Shown here: positions 5,595 through 5,837 of the stretch, one piece after another
How positions within the stretch are numbered: position 1 is the first letter of the stretch
How the letters are laid out: every line of letters starts with the position of its first letter
NCBI GenBank assembly: GCA_023444445.1
Contig: JAEXMK010000042.1
Location: 1-5,837 of the forward strand
Reading direction: 5' to 3'
From: Pseudomonadota bacterium
Lineage (GTDB): Bacteria > Pseudomonadota > Alphaproteobacteria > Rhizobiales > Rhizobiaceae
Length of the DNA: 5,837 nucleotides
Notes under the pieces: model-generated
Databases searched by the model: none
The model's input: only the letters and a program-made list of their open reading frames with translations
What the model was told of the DNA's origin: nothing
Program-made: the position numbers and the translations under genes

Positions 5595-5684
5595 GTTATA
5601 CCTTTCATTGATCTCTTCACCGCCGTAACACCAGCGGCTACACCGGCAATCAGCCCGTATTCGAGCTTTTCGCCAAACTCAGAA

Positions 5685-5709
5685 AGGCTGGCGCGGACTG
5701 CACCAGCCT
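5685..5709 (-). terminator. Terminator-like hairpin in the rpsM-rpsK gap
   Basis: AGGCTGG (5685-5691) pairs perfectly with CCAGCCT (5703-5709) around an 11-nt loop. On the minus strand the stem ends in CCT and is followed by TTCTG, giving only three U residues in a row. It lies about 25 nt after the rpsM stop and 90 nt before the rpsK start, so at most it would be a partial attenuator. Confidence 0.45.
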
Positions 5710-5713
5710 CCCC

Positions 5714-5731
5714 TTTCCGGAGAACCGGAAA
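5714..5731 (-). other. Short-loop hairpin just after the rpsM stop codon
   Basis: TTTCCGG (5714-5720) and CCGGAAA (5725-5731) form a perfect 7-bp stem with a 4-nt loop, starting 1 nt after the rpsM stop codon and 4 nt before the next hairpin. On the minus strand it is followed by a purine-rich stretch rather than U residues, so it is more likely an RNA-stability or processing stem than a terminator. Confidence 0.5.
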
Positions 5732-5732
5732 A

Positions 5733-5837
5733 TTACTTCTTCTTACCAGCGATAGCCTTCGCCGGACCCTTGCGGGTGCGGGCGTTGGTGTGCGTGCGCT
5801 GACCGCGGACCGGAAGGCCACGACGGTGACGCAGGCC
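5733..5837 (-). CDS. rpsM: 30S ribosomal protein S13, C-terminal fragment
   Basis: The last 34 codons and stop of rpsM; the 5' part lies beyond the right edge. The translated end contains [20 protein letters not shown] followed by [14 protein letters not shown]. The [22 protein letters not shown] core is the universal S13 signature, whose basic tail contacts 16S rRNA and tRNA in the ribosome head. S13 also contacts L5 across the subunit interface. The position upstream of rpsK is the standard order of the alpha operon. Confidence 0.97.

Noticed and set aside
5501..5821. 106-codon minus-strand frame running from rpsM through the gap into rpsK
   Set aside because: It is in a different frame from both ribosomal genes. 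The translation is an Arg/Ser/Ala-rich shadow, and S13 and S11 explain the coding signal.
1..5837. A novel defence, mobile or biosynthetic system
   Set aside because: No nuclease, helicase, transposase, integrase, toxin-antitoxin pair, repeat-spacer array or biosynthetic enzyme cluster is visible. Apart from the DUF2809/DUF817 pair, all genes belong to well-known core families.

Overview
The window looks like chromosomal DNA from an alphaproteobacterium of the order Hyphomicrobiales, most likely the family Rhizobiaceae (Agrobacterium/Rhizobium group). This rests on three things: the RNA polymerase alpha subunit, which closely resembles my recollection of the Agrobacterium sequence; the gene order rpsM-rpsK-rpoA-rplQ with no rpsD between rpsK and rpoA; and the nearby ilvD. 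No mobile element, CRISPR array, tRNA, rRNA or phage gene was seen. It reads as ordinary core chromosome, with one small, poorly characterised membrane-gene pair in the middle.

Region 1 (1-362): the first codons of ilvD (dihydroxy-acid dehydratase, branched-chain amino acid synthesis) lie on the minus strand. A roughly 300-bp divergent intergenic region follows, with a predicted ilvD promoter, a tandem 10-bp repeat and a possible msrP promoter. Region 2 (363-1966): msrP and msrQ, plus strand, 2 bp apart. MsrP is a Tat-exported molybdenum-cofactor enzyme that reduces oxidised methionine in periplasmic proteins. MsrQ is its haem-binding membrane partner, which supplies electrons from the quinone pool.

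Region 3 (1929-3272): two genes for small integral membrane proteins of unknown function, a DUF2809-family gene (minus) and a DUF817-family gene (plus). They diverge from a 69-bp gap that contains a perfect 6-bp inverted repeat. The DUF2809 gene overlaps the end of msrQ tail to tail by 38 bp. This is the least understood part of the window.

Region 4 (3273-5837): the distal end of the alpha ribosomal operon, read right to left on the minus strand: rpsM (3' end only), rpsK, rpoA, rplQ. A strong hairpin terminator that would work in both directions separates it from the DUF817 gene. The gaps between the ribosomal genes are long (about 120-200 bp) and each holds two or more perfect or near-perfect inverted repeats. 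These suggest RNA processing, attenuation or translational control along the operon. That is a structural inference from the sequence and has not been tested.
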